NCBI GenBank assembly: GCA_964404205.1
Contig: CAYOJD010000142.1
Span: 1 to 6,880 of the forward strand
Length of the DNA: 6,880 bases
Direction of reading: 5' to 3'
DNA from: CAZWBR01 sp964404205
GTDB taxonomy: Bacteria > Bacteroidota > Bacteroidia > Bacteroidales > Prolixibacteraceae
Made by a program: the position numbers and the translations under genes. The notes under the pieces are model-generated. The model had not been told where the DNA came from and made no database searches. It worked only from the letters and a program-made list of their open reading frames with translations. Below, in pieces: positions 1 through 6,341 of this stretch; positions within the stretch are counted from its first letter, which is position 1; the number at the start of each line of letters is the position of its first letter.

Positions 1-78
1 GTGACGGTTCTTCCGCAAACGTTTTTTGCGTTTGTGGGTCGCCATTTTATGTCTTTTTCTTTTTTTACCGCTTGGCAT
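1..78 (-). CDS. Tiny basic AURKAIP1/COX24-domain protein, 3' end cut by window edge
   Basis: The minus strand from an ATG at 78 stays open to the window edge and gives 26 residues beginning MPSGKKRKRHKMATHKRKK. Over half are Lys, Arg or His. The pattern matches the very short proteins of Bacteroidota that annotation pipelines call AURKAIP1/COX24 domain-containing. As I recall they are about 29 residues long, so only a few C-terminal residues and the stop should be missing. The domain is shared with mitochondrial ribosomal protein mS38 (AURKAIP1), so a ribosome-associated, rRNA-binding role is likely, but this is inferred from family and composition. The gene follows the HU gene on the same strand after a 24-bp, almost pure A/T gap and is probably co-transcribed from the promoter at 436-443. 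It is easily missed because of its size. An in-frame second ATG lies at codon 12, but the first matches the family N-terminus. Confidence 0.8.
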   Translation of the reverse strand, partial: MPSGKKRKRHKMATHKRKKRLRKNRH

Positions 79-102
79 GATTCAATTTTTTAAAAAAATA
101 AA

Positions 103-387
103 TTATTTTACGTTGTTCTTCACGCGATTGATGAAGGTTTTTGCCGGTTTGAATGAAGGAATGTTGTGTTCTGGAATGATAATAGTAGTGTTGCGTGAAA
201 TGTTACGTGCGGTTTTTTCAGCACGTTTTTTAACGATAAAACTACCAAAACCACGGAGATAAACATTGCTGCCTTCAGCCAAAGAGGCTGATACGGATTC
301 CATAAAAGATTCAACTGCTTTCTGAACAGTTACTTTTTCGATACCAGTGTTCTTTGAAATCTCGTTTACGATATCTGCTTTTGTCAT
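103..387 (-). CDS. HU/IHF-family DNA-binding protein
   Basis: A 94-residue protein, normal length for the HU/IHF family of dimeric nucleoid proteins that bend DNA. Residues 1-45 (MTKADIVNEISKNTG...) form the helical dimerisation part with the usual start seen in HU. Residues 46-53 (GFGSFIVK) carry the signature strand before the DNA-clasping beta arm. Residues 54-74 form the arm, and 75-90 (NIPSFKPAKTF) the closing segment. At the arm tip HU and IHF normally have Arg-Asn-Pro, with the proline intercalating into DNA; here it reads Arg61-Asn62-Ile63. I recall that variant from other Bacteroidota HU-like proteins, so it is probably a subfamily trait rather than damage. The gene is divergent from mutY and sits upstream of the tiny basic protein gene. 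It could be named hup or himA-like, but I cannot tell the paralogue, so no symbol is given. Confidence 0.93.
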   Translation of the reverse strand: MTKADIVNEISKNTGIEKVTVQKAVESFMESVSASLAEGSNVYLRGFGSFIVKKRAEKTARNISRNTTIIIPEHNIPSFKPAKTFINRVKNNVK

Positions 388-435
388 TGCTATAAGTTTA
401 AATGATTCAACTTTTTACTTATCAATTTTGGTGTA

Positions 436-443
436 CAAATATA
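436..443 (-). promoter_or_regulatory. Bacteroidota-type -7 promoter box for the HU gene
   Basis: On the minus strand this reads TATATTTG, a full match to the TAnnTTTG -7 consensus of the Bacteroidota primary sigma factor. It lies 48 bp upstream of the HU start codon, predicting a leader of roughly 40 nt. The -33 element is not well placed: the nearest TTTG on this strand (470-473) is 26 bp away, longer than the usual spacing of about 19-21. Position and strand fit a promoter for HU and the small gene after it; activity is inferred. Confidence 0.6.
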
Positions 444-489
444 GATCTTTTGGATTAACTAATGCTATACAAATCAATAATTTTTGTTC

Positions 490-521
490 TTTTTGCTTTT
501 TTTTTCAAAAAGATGCAAAAA
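490..521 (+). promoter_or_regulatory. AU-rich hairpin abutting the mutY start codon
   Basis: Bases 490-495 pair with 516-521 and bases 496-501 pair with 507-512, leaving a 5-nt loop (502-506) and a 3-nt bulge (513-515). The last paired base is the A of the mutY ATG. Only two pairs are G-C, so the structure is weak. If it forms in the mRNA it would partly occlude the initiation region. It may simply reflect the T-rich and A-rich tracts common in Bacteroidota leaders. Confidence 0.3.
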
Positions 522-1567
522 TGGAATGGTTTCGTAAACGGTTGACACAATGGTATAAAGAAAACAGGCGCGAACTGCCCTGGCGCGGCACCAAAAATCC
601 ATATCGAATCTGGATTTCCGAAATTATTCTTCAACAAACCCGGGTTAGTCAGGGTACCGACTATTACAACCGTTTTGTTGACCGGTTTCCAGATGTCGAA
701 TCGCTGGCAGCTGCCGGTGAAGATGAAGTGATGAAGCTTTGGCAGGGGCTGGGTTACTATTCAAGGGCCAGAAACCTTCACCACGCTGCACGTGAAATTG
801 TTGAGCGATTTGGTTCGGTTTTTCCGGATAAATACGAAGATATCCGAAATCTTAAAGGCGTTGGCGACTACACGGCTGCCGCAATATCGTCTATTGCATA
901 TGGCCTCCCTTATGCCACCGTAGATGGAAATGTCTATCGGGTAATTTCGCGTATTTGGGGTATTGATCATTCTATTGATATGCCTTCCGGCAAAAAAATC
1001 TTTCGCGAAATGGCCGATCAATTGCTCGACAGAGGTGATCCTGATACATTTAATCAGGCAATGATGGAGTTTGGGGCCATTCAGTGCGTGGCCAAAAGCC
1101 CAGATTGCAGTGCCTGTCCGATGGCTGATTTTTGTGTGGCGTTAAGTCAGTCGGCTGTTGCCAGTTTCCCTGTCAGAAGCAAAAAGGTTATGCTAAAGGA
1201 ACGTTTTCTCGATTTTTTGGCCGTAAAGTATAGCGGCAGTTACTTTTTGACAAGGCGCGAAAAAGGCGATATCTGGGCTGGTTTATACCAGTTCCCGCTT
1301 ATCGAATCTAATAAACAGCTTCAGCCTGAAAACCTGATGGTTAGTTTGCAATGGAACGAATGGTTGGGAAATTTACCTCTTTCAGTTGAGCGGATTTCTC
1401 CTGTAACCATTCACCTGTTGACCCATCAAAGATTGTATATCCGGTTTTGGTCCATTGAGCTTTTGGCTGAACCTAAATATTCGAATTGGATAAAGGTGCC
1501 GGCTGAAGAATTGCAACATTATGCCGTACCCAGACCGGTGGAGCAGTTTATTGTCAGCACACTGTAA
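521..1567 (+). CDS. mutY: A/G-specific adenine DNA glycosylase MutY
   Basis: A 348-residue base-excision repair enzyme that removes adenine mispaired with 8-oxoguanine; the length matches the family (about 350). Glu34 in SEIILQQTRV corresponds to the catalytic Glu37 of E. coli MutY. The helix-hairpin-helix is LKGVGDYT (111-118). Asp135 in VDGNVYR matches catalytic Asp138. Cys189, 196, 199 and 205 form the C-X6-C-X2-C-X5-C [4Fe-4S] loop. All these sites keep a constant offset of three from E. coli, which supports the start at 521. Residues about 228-348 are the NUDIX-like domain that reads 8-oxoG, with LTH at 300-302 in the recognition loop. The frame is open upstream to 347, but that part runs through the HU promoter and antisense to the HU start and resembles no MutY N-terminus. 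No motif is missing. It is the first plus-strand gene, divergent from HU, and lies 93 bp before ssb. Confidence 0.97.
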   Translation: MEWFRKRLTQWYKENRRELPWRGTKNPYRIWISEIILQQTRVSQGTDYYNRFVDRFPDVESLAAAGEDEVMKLWQGLGYYSRARNLHHAAREIVERFGSVFPDKYEDIRNLKGVGDYTAAAISSIAYGLPYATVDGNVYRVISRIWGIDHSIDMPSGKKIFREMADQLLDRGDPDTFNQAMMEFGAIQCVAKSPDCSACPMADFCVALSQSAVASFPVRSKKVMLKERFLDFLAVKYSGSYFLTRREKGDIWAGLYQFPLIESNKQLQPENLMVSLQWNEWLGNLPLSVERISPVTIHLLTHQRLYIRFWSIELLAEPKYSNWIKVPAEELQHYAVPRPVEQFIVSTL

Positions 1568-1607
1568 AATGTAGGATAGGGAAAGGGTAAAAATCGCCGA
1601 ATCTTTT

Positions 1608-1615
1608 TATCTTTG
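1608..1615 (+). promoter_or_regulatory. Bacteroidota-type -7 promoter box upstream of ssb
   Basis: Reads TATCTTTG, a full match to TAnnTTTG. It lies in the 93-bp gap between mutY and ssb, 45 bp before the ssb ATG, predicting a leader of about 40 nt. No TTTG is seen at the -33 distance. It would give ssb and the tightly packed genes after it their own transcript, independent of mutY. The match and position are seen; activity is inferred. Confidence 0.55.
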
Positions 1616-1660
1616 AAAATGGTCAAATGAAAAATTACTAATAGCCAAATCATAGAAATT

Positions 1661-2125
1661 ATGTCAGTTAACAAAGTGATTCTTGTCGGAAATGTTGGGA
1701 AAGATCCCGAAGTGAAATATTTGGAGCGAGATGTGGCTGTAGCCAATTTTCCGCTGGCTACCACCGAGCGCGGGTATAAAACGGCAAATGGTACTGAGGT
1801 ACCCGAACGTACCGAGTGGCACAATGTTGTTTGTTGGCGCGGTCTGGCTACTGTAGTCGAAAAGTACGTAAAAAAGGGCTCTCAACTTTATATCGAAGGC
1901 AAAATCAGAACCCGAAGCTACGAACAGGATGGCATAAAAAGATATGTTACAGAAATTTATGCCGACGAATTGCAGATGATGGGCAAAAAAGAGAATACGG
2001 GCAATGGTACGGGGAATGAAACTCCAAGAGCCGTTTCCGAAAGTAAACCTTCGGGAGCCAATCAAACTGCACCGGCCAATTCTGGCAGTTCAGAGGATAA
2101 TAATCCCGACGATTTGCCATTTTGA
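1661..2125 (+). CDS. ssb: Single-stranded DNA-binding protein
   Basis: A 154-residue Ssb that coats single-stranded DNA during replication, recombination and repair, and recruits partner proteins. Residues 1-108 form the OB fold: it starts MSVNKVILVGNVGKDPE, has the conserved TEWHNVVCW block (51-59, with Trp53 in the position of E. coli DNA-stacking Trp54), and YIEGKIRTRSY (77-87). Residues 109-144 are a low-complexity linker rich in Gly, Asn, Thr, Ser and Pro. The last residues, DDLPF, are the acidic tip that docks partner proteins. The ATG at 1661 gives the standard Ssb N-terminus. A promoter box lies just upstream. The gene stops 18 bp before gldE. No oddity seen. Confidence 0.97.
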   Translation: MSVNKVILVGNVGKDPEVKYLERDVAVANFPLATTERGYKTANGTEVPERTEWHNVVCWRGLATVVEKYVKKGSQLYIEGKIRTRSYEQDGIKRYVTEIYADELQMMGKKENTGNGTGNETPRAVSESKPSGANQTAPANSGSSEDNNPDDLPF

Positions 2126-2143
2126 TAACCAAAATTAACCCCA

Positions 2144-3484
2144 TTGGAAACTGTCGACCCCAATTATTCAACTTCTCTTTTTGGAAATATTGAATTACTT
2201 CCGCTCACGTTTTCTGCTACCGCCGAGATGCTGGTATTGATTGTGCTATTAATCATTTCAGCGTTGGTGTCAGGCTCCGAGGTGGCCATGTTTTCGCTAG
2301 AGCCGAAAGATATCGAGTCGCTAAAATCGAGCCGAAAAAAGTCAGCTAAAACCTTGATAAGATTGTTGTCCATTCCCGAACAAGTATTGGCATCGGTATT
2401 GGTGGGCAATAATTTTGTCAATATAGCCATTGTGTTGCTGGCATCGCATCTGTCCAATTCATTGATCGATTTTCACGAAGCGGCAACGCTCGAGTTTATC
2501 TTTCAAACCATTGTAATCACCTTTTTGATATTGCTTTTTGGCGAAATCATCCCTAAAGTTTATGCGGCGCATTACGCCCGAAAGTTTGCCCTGAAAATGG
2601 CTCCTGCCATCGATTTCCTCGACAAACTGGCCCGCCCGCTAAGTTATCTTTTGATTAGCTCCACTTCATTTGTCAATAAACGTCTGGCCAGGCACCGGCG
2701 AAATATTTCGATTGACGAAATATCGAAAGCATTAAAGCTGACTGACCACGCGGAATTATCGGAAGACAAGGAGATTCTGGAAGGAATTGTCAAGTTTGGC
2801 TCGAAGAGTGTCAGCGAGATTATGCGTTCGCGCATCGATATGATTGCCATTGATGTACACAGCGATTTTAACGAGGTGCTTGCCGTAATCCGCGAGTCGG
2901 GTTATTCGCGGATTCCGGTTTATTCTAGTTCGCCTGACAATATTCGCGGAATTTTGTACATCAAAGATTTACTGTTGCATATTGGCAAAGGGGCTACGTT
3001 TCGATGGCAACCGCTGATGCGCCAGCCATTCTTTGTGCCGGCTACCAAAAAGATTGACGACCTGCTTGAAGAGTTTCAAAAGTCGAAAGTCCATATGGCT
3101 ATTGTGGTCGATGAGTTTGGCGGTACGTCAGGATTGGTAACGCTTGAAGATATTCTTGAAGAAATTGTTGGCAATATCGAAGATGAATTTGATGAAGAGG
3201 AACATTTTTATGTAAAAACGGCTCCGCACGAATTTCTGTTCGACGGTAAAACCCTGCTGAACGACTTTTATAAAGTTTTCGATATTGAAGATGATATTTT
3301 CGAGGAGATACGTGGCGATGCCGACACACTTGCCGGTTTAATTTTAGAACTTACCGGAGAGTTCCCAAAGCTCAATGATAAAGTAAATTGTAAGAACTTT
3401 ATTTTTCAGATTGAATCACTCGACCTGCGTCGTATTAAAAAAATCAAAGTCATTGAAAACAGTCCCGTTGAAAAATATTTATAA
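2144..3484 (+). CDS. gldE: Gliding motility-associated protein GldE (CNNM/CorC-type with CBS domains)
   Basis: A 446-residue inner-membrane protein of the CNNM/CorC/HlyC family. Residues about 28-175 are the DUF21/CNNM membrane domain, with SGSEVAMFSL (43-52), VLVGNNFVNI (85-94) and FGEIIPKVYA (132-141). A paired CBS domain follows at about 222-345, including SGYSRIPVY (252-260) and VVDEFGGTSGLVTLED (321-336). Residues about 355-435 form the CorC_HlyC-type C-terminal domain. Relatives transport or sense Mg2+; in flavobacteria GldE is needed for gliding with GldD, and its exact biochemical role is unsettled. The GldE assignment rests on the adjacent gldD and on the ssb-gldE-gldD order. The start is TTG at 2144: an in-frame stop sits at 2126-2128, no ATG occurs before codon 29 (2228), and that ATG would remove the N-terminal segment just before the first membrane helix. 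The ATG at 2228 remains possible. The end overlaps gldD. Confidence 0.9.
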   Translation: METVDPNYSTSLFGNIELLPLTFSATAEMLVLIVLLIISALVSGSEVAMFSLEPKDIESLKSSRKKSAKTLIRLLSIPEQVLASVLVGNNFVNIAIVLLASHLSNSLIDFHEAATLEFIFQTIVITFLILLFGEIIPKVYAAHYARKFALKMAPAIDFLDKLARPLSYLLISSTSFVNKRLARHRRNISIDEISKALKLTDHAELSEDKEILEGIVKFGSKSVSEIMRSRIDMIAIDVHSDFNEVLAVIRESGYSRIPVYSSSPDNIRGILYIKDLLLHIGKGATFRWQPLMRQPFFVPATKKIDDLLEEFQKSKVHMAIVVDEFGGTSGLVTLEDILEEIVGNIEDEFDEEEHFYVKTAPHEFLFDGKTLLNDFYKVFDIEDDIFEEIRGDADTLAGLILELTGEFPKLNDKVNCKNFIFQIESLDLRRIKKIKVIENSPVEKYL

Positions 3485-4058
3485 ATATCAGCTGCTTATT
3501 GCTTTATTGTTTATTGCACTGCTTTCTGCCTGCAGCGGGGAGTATACGCCAAAGCCGCGTGGTTATTTTCGTATCGATTTTCCTGCAAAATCGTACCATA
3601 GAGTCGAAATGGCAATACCTTACAGTTTTAAAGTTCCTGATTACTCCATTGCAGGACCCGATTTGCTCAATTTAGATCAACCCAACTGGATAACTGTTGA
3701 CATTCCAACCAATAAGGCGCAGATTCATTTGAGTTACAAAAAAATAGACGGCAATCTGGCCGACTATATCGAAGATTCGCGGACACTGGCCTATAAGCAT
3801 ACCCAAAAAGCAAGTTCAATCGAAGAGCAGTTATTTATAAACCGCGAACATCGGGTATACGGTACTTTATATCTGATGAAAGGCAATGCCGCCTCGCCGC
3901 TTCAGTTTTATCTCACCGACAGTACGCGTCATTTTCTTCGTGGCGCGTTATATATACGCGAAGTCCCCAATTACGACAGTTTGCGGCCTGTTATCGATTT
4001 TCTGTCCAAAGATGTGCTTGAATTGATTGAATCGACTACCTGGAAAGAGACAAAATAA
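3468..4058 (+). CDS. gldD: Gliding motility lipoprotein GldD
   Basis: A lipoprotein of about 196 residues, close to the usual GldD length. From a TTG at 3468 the protein starts MKNIYKYQ, then a hydrophobic stretch (9-20) and a lipobox LSAC with the lipidated Cys22. The segment after it, YTPKPRGYFRIDFP (26-39), is characteristic of GldD. In Flavobacterium johnsoniae GldD is required for gliding and its mutants are linked to type IX secretion defects; it is expected in the envelope, facing the periplasm. There is no in-frame ATG between the upstream stop and the lipobox, so a non-ATG start is forced. TTG at 3453 (201 residues) is an alternative with a more A-rich leader, and TTG at 3411 is a less likely third. 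The first 17 bp overlap the end of gldE, and the stop shares one base with the next ATG (TAATG), which suggests translational coupling on both sides. Confidence 0.9.
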   Translation: MKNIYKYQLLIALLFIALLSACSGEYTPKPRGYFRIDFPAKSYHRVEMAIPYSFKVPDYSIAGPDLLNLDQPNWITVDIPTNKAQIHLSYKKIDGNLADYIEDSRTLAYKHTQKASSIEEQLFINREHRVYGTLYLMKGNAASPLQFYLTDSTRHFLRGALYIREVPNYDSLRPVIDFLSKDVLELIESTTWKETK

Positions 4059-4708
4059 TGGCCCTTCTCTTTGAAAAAGAAATAGGTTTTGCCCGGATTG
4101 CCATCTGGGAAGCGACAGAAAGCCGCGAGCAACTGATGCGTATGGCGGGTGACGTAGTGACCGATCCCGGTTTTGCCACAATAACCAGCGAAAAACGTCA
4201 GTTTGAATGGTTGGCCGTGAGGGTTTTGTTGCGTTTAATGGTTGGATCTGAAATTAAACTGGACTATTTACCCGATGGAGCTCCTGTTTTGGCTGGAAAC
4301 CCTTCCCGGATTTCGATTTCACATACCGGAAAATATATCGCCGTTATTCTTCATCCAGATCATCGGTGTGGGATAGATATCGAAATGAAAAACCGAAGTG
4401 TAGAAAGGGTAGCAAGGCGATTCTTGTCGGCTGAAGAATGGGCCAACTGTTCGAAGAGCGTCGATTGCAACCGGATGATGCTGCTGCACTGGTGCGCCAA
4501 AGAGGCTGCTTTTAAAATGATACCACATTCTGATATCGACTTTGCGCAGCATATCAATCTGATGGCAGGTGAGTTTTATTCCGCGGGCGGCGCTTTGAAC
4601 GGAAGCTATCTGAAAGGTGGGCGAAGCGTGGGTTTCGAGGTGAAATATTTTATTTTTGATGAATTGATTATTGCCTGGTGTTCAGCCCCCGACACGATAT
4701 TTGAATGA
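4058..4708 (+). CDS. 4'-phosphopantetheinyl transferase, Sfp type
   Basis: A 216-residue enzyme that moves the phosphopantetheine arm of coenzyme A to a serine of a carrier protein, converting apo-ACP (or PCP) to the holo form in the cytoplasm. The length and two-half layout fit the Sfp/AcpT group rather than the short trimeric AcpS. Visible motifs are KRQFEWLAVR (46-55), SRISISHT (83-90) with the substrate-binding His, GIDIE (105-109) holding the Mg2+-binding Asp and Glu, and WCAKEAAFK (145-153) with the catalytic Lys-Glu pair. All key residues are present. The ATG overlaps the gldD stop by one base, so expression is probably coupled to gldD. No carrier protein or polyketide/nonribosomal gene is in the window; the target could be the fatty-acid ACP or a specialised one. 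Its fixed place beside gldD in many Bacteroidota, as I recall, suggests a housekeeping role, which is an inference. Confidence 0.92.
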   Translation: MALLFEKEIGFARIAIWEATESREQLMRMAGDVVTDPGFATITSEKRQFEWLAVRVLLRLMVGSEIKLDYLPDGAPVLAGNPSRISISHTGKYIAVILHPDHRCGIDIEMKNRSVERVARRFLSAEEWANCSKSVDCNRMMLLHWCAKEAAFKMIPHSDIDFAQHINLMAGEFYSAGGALNGSYLKGGRSVGFEVKYFIFDELIIAWCSAPDTIFE

Positions 4709-4785
4709 AGTTTTGCATCAAGGCGCAACAAGATGTTAAACAAAATCACAGTTTAAACGTAAATTCAGCAGCTAAAAAAGATGAA

Positions 4786-6291
4786 ATGAAAAAGCCAGAT
4801 AACCACATACTCGTCATATTCGGTGCTTCGGGCGATTTGACCAAGCGAAAACTGATACCGGCAATCTATCAATTACATATTGAGGGTTTATTGCCTGAGA
4901 AATTTATTGTGCTGGGGGTCAGTCGTACCGAACTTACTGATGATGAATTTCGTACCCGACTAAAAGAATTTTTGCCACAAGGCGATTTGTTCGATGCCAA
5001 TTTCTTGGATAAATTATTTTATGAGTCTATCGATCCGGCTGAAGGTGACAGTTACACCGGCTTAAAAGTAAGGCTGGAACAACTGGCTTTGCATCATCAA
5101 ATTCCTGCGAACTATTTGTTTTATCTCTCTACGCCTCCCTCACTATATGGTGTGATTCCCGAAAAACTGGCATTCGTTGGATTAAATTCAGCCAATGACG
5201 GGTTCAAACGGTTGGTTGTCGAAAAACCGTTTGGGACCGATTTGCATACGGCGCGAATGTTGAATAAGCAGTTGCTCAACTACTTCGATGAAAGTCAAAT
5301 CTATCGTATTGACCATTATTTGGGGAAAGAATCGGTTCAGAACCTGATGGTAACCCGTTTTGCCAATGGAATATTCGAACCGGTGTGGAACCGTAATTTT
5401 GTTGAGCGCGTTGAGATAACATCGGCTGAGAGCCTGGGTGTTGAAGGCCGTGGTGGCTATTACGACAATTCGGGGGCCATGCGTGATATGGTCCAAAATC
5501 ATTTGTTGCAAATGGTGGGTATGGTGGCTATGGAACCGCCTGTGGTAATTGAAGCAGATGCCATACGTCACGAAGTAATGAAAGTTTTTCAGTCGTTGCG
5601 GCCAATAAAGCCCGATGAAGTGAAGAATCAGGTTGTTCGCGGGCAATACACTCGTTCTCATATCAAAGGCGAAGAGGTTCCGGGCTACCGCGAAGAGAAG
5701 GGGGTCCGTCCCGATTCTTCGACCGAGACCTATTTGGCAATGAAATTTTTCATCGACAACTGGCGTTGGGCGGGCGTTCCGTTTTATATACGGACAGGAA
5801 AAAAACTACCAACACGTGTCACCGAAATTGTAATTGAATTTAAACCTACGCCGCTTCACTTGTTCAATATGAAAGAGTTTTCGCAGAAACCGTCAAATCA
5901 ATTGATAATCAGGATTCAGCCTGACGAAGGCCTCTTGTTGAAATTCGGTATGAAGGAGCCGGGTGCCGGGTTCAATGTTAAACCGGTTAATATGGATTTT
6001 CATTATTCTGATTTGGCCAATGTTAAACTTCCATCGGCTTATGAGCGTTTGCTGCTCGACTGTATGATGGGTGATGCCACGCTTTATTCACGCGGCGATG
6101 CCGTTGAGGCTGCGTGGCAGTTTATTCAGCCTATTCTCGATGCATGGGAGAACGACCCGATGATTCCGGTTTACGGCTATCCTGCAGGAACTTGGGGGCC
6201 GCGCGAGTCGGATTCGTTGGTCGAAGGCGGTACAACATGGCGTTATCCTTGCAAGAACCTGGCTGACGATGGCTTGTATTGCGAATTATAA
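4786..6291 (+). CDS. zwf: Glucose-6-phosphate 1-dehydrogenase
   Basis: Oxidises glucose-6-phosphate to 6-phosphogluconolactone with NADP+ (or NAD+), the first step of the oxidative pentose phosphate pathway. With the start at 4786 it has 501 residues, near the usual 490-510. The nucleotide-binding loop is GASGDLTKRK (13-22). An Arg after the second strand (GVSR, residue 47) suits contact with the NADP+ 2'-phosphate. EKPFG is at 146-150. RIDHYLGKE (174-182) binds the sugar phosphate. His239 in NHLLQ matches the catalytic base His240 of the Leuconostoc enzyme. GTWGPRESD closes the C-terminus. The frame is open to an earlier ATG at 4705 that overlaps the previous stop (ATGA) and would add 27 residues. 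I prefer 4786 because MKKPDNHILVIFGASGD is the family N-terminus and its leader is A-rich. No pgl or gnd gene adjoins it here. Confidence 0.96.
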   Translation: MKKPDNHILVIFGASGDLTKRKLIPAIYQLHIEGLLPEKFIVLGVSRTELTDDEFRTRLKEFLPQGDLFDANFLDKLFYESIDPAEGDSYTGLKVRLEQLALHHQIPANYLFYLSTPPSLYGVIPEKLAFVGLNSANDGFKRLVVEKPFGTDLHTARMLNKQLLNYFDESQIYRIDHYLGKESVQNLMVTRFANGIFEPVWNRNFVERVEITSAESLGVEGRGGYYDNSGAMRDMVQNHLLQMVGMVAMEPPVVIEADAIRHEVMKVFQSLRPIKPDEVKNQVVRGQYTRSHIKGEEVPGYREEKGVRPDSSTETYLAMKFFIDNWRWAGVPFYIRTGKKLPTRVTEIVIEFKPTPLHLFNMKEFSQKPSNQLIIRIQPDEGLLLKFGMKEPGAGFNVKPVNMDFHYSDLANVKLPSAYERLLLDCMMGDATLYSRGDAVEAAWQFIQPILDAWENDPMIPVYGYPAGTWGPRESDSLVEGGTTWRYPCKNLADDGLYCEL

Positions 6292-6341
6292 GTTATGCAG
6301 CCGGGTTGTGAAATTGCGACAAACCAGTTAATTCACTTCAA

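Noticed and set aside
14..36. Inverted repeat with T-rich loop resembling a terminator
   Set aside because: It falls inside the coding sequence of the small basic protein and comes from runs of Lys and Arg codons; the T-run is in the loop, not after the stem.
347..520. In-frame 58-codon N-terminal extension of mutY
   Set aside because: It runs antisense over the HU start and across the HU promoter, is hydrophobic and Phe-rich from T-tracts, and matches no MutY N-terminus. Catalytic residue offsets fit a start at 521.
513..545. Eleven-codon open frame starting at an ATG just before the mutY start
   Set aside because: It overlaps the mutY start in another frame, is only 10 residues plus stop, and has nothing to support translation.
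1664..2065. 133-codon open frame antisense to ssb
   Set aside because: It mirrors the ssb coding region almost exactly and shows no domain or start context of its own.
5188..5661. 157-codon open frame antisense to zwf
   Set aside because: It lies wholly inside zwf, whose frame holds all catalytic motifs; the antisense product is His-rich with no recognisable domain, typical of a codon-bias shadow.
6308..6336. Short hairpin between zwf and the DUF1801 gene
   Set aside because: A 7-bp stem with a bulge and a loop of about 14 nt, not followed by a T-run, so it does not qualify as a terminator.
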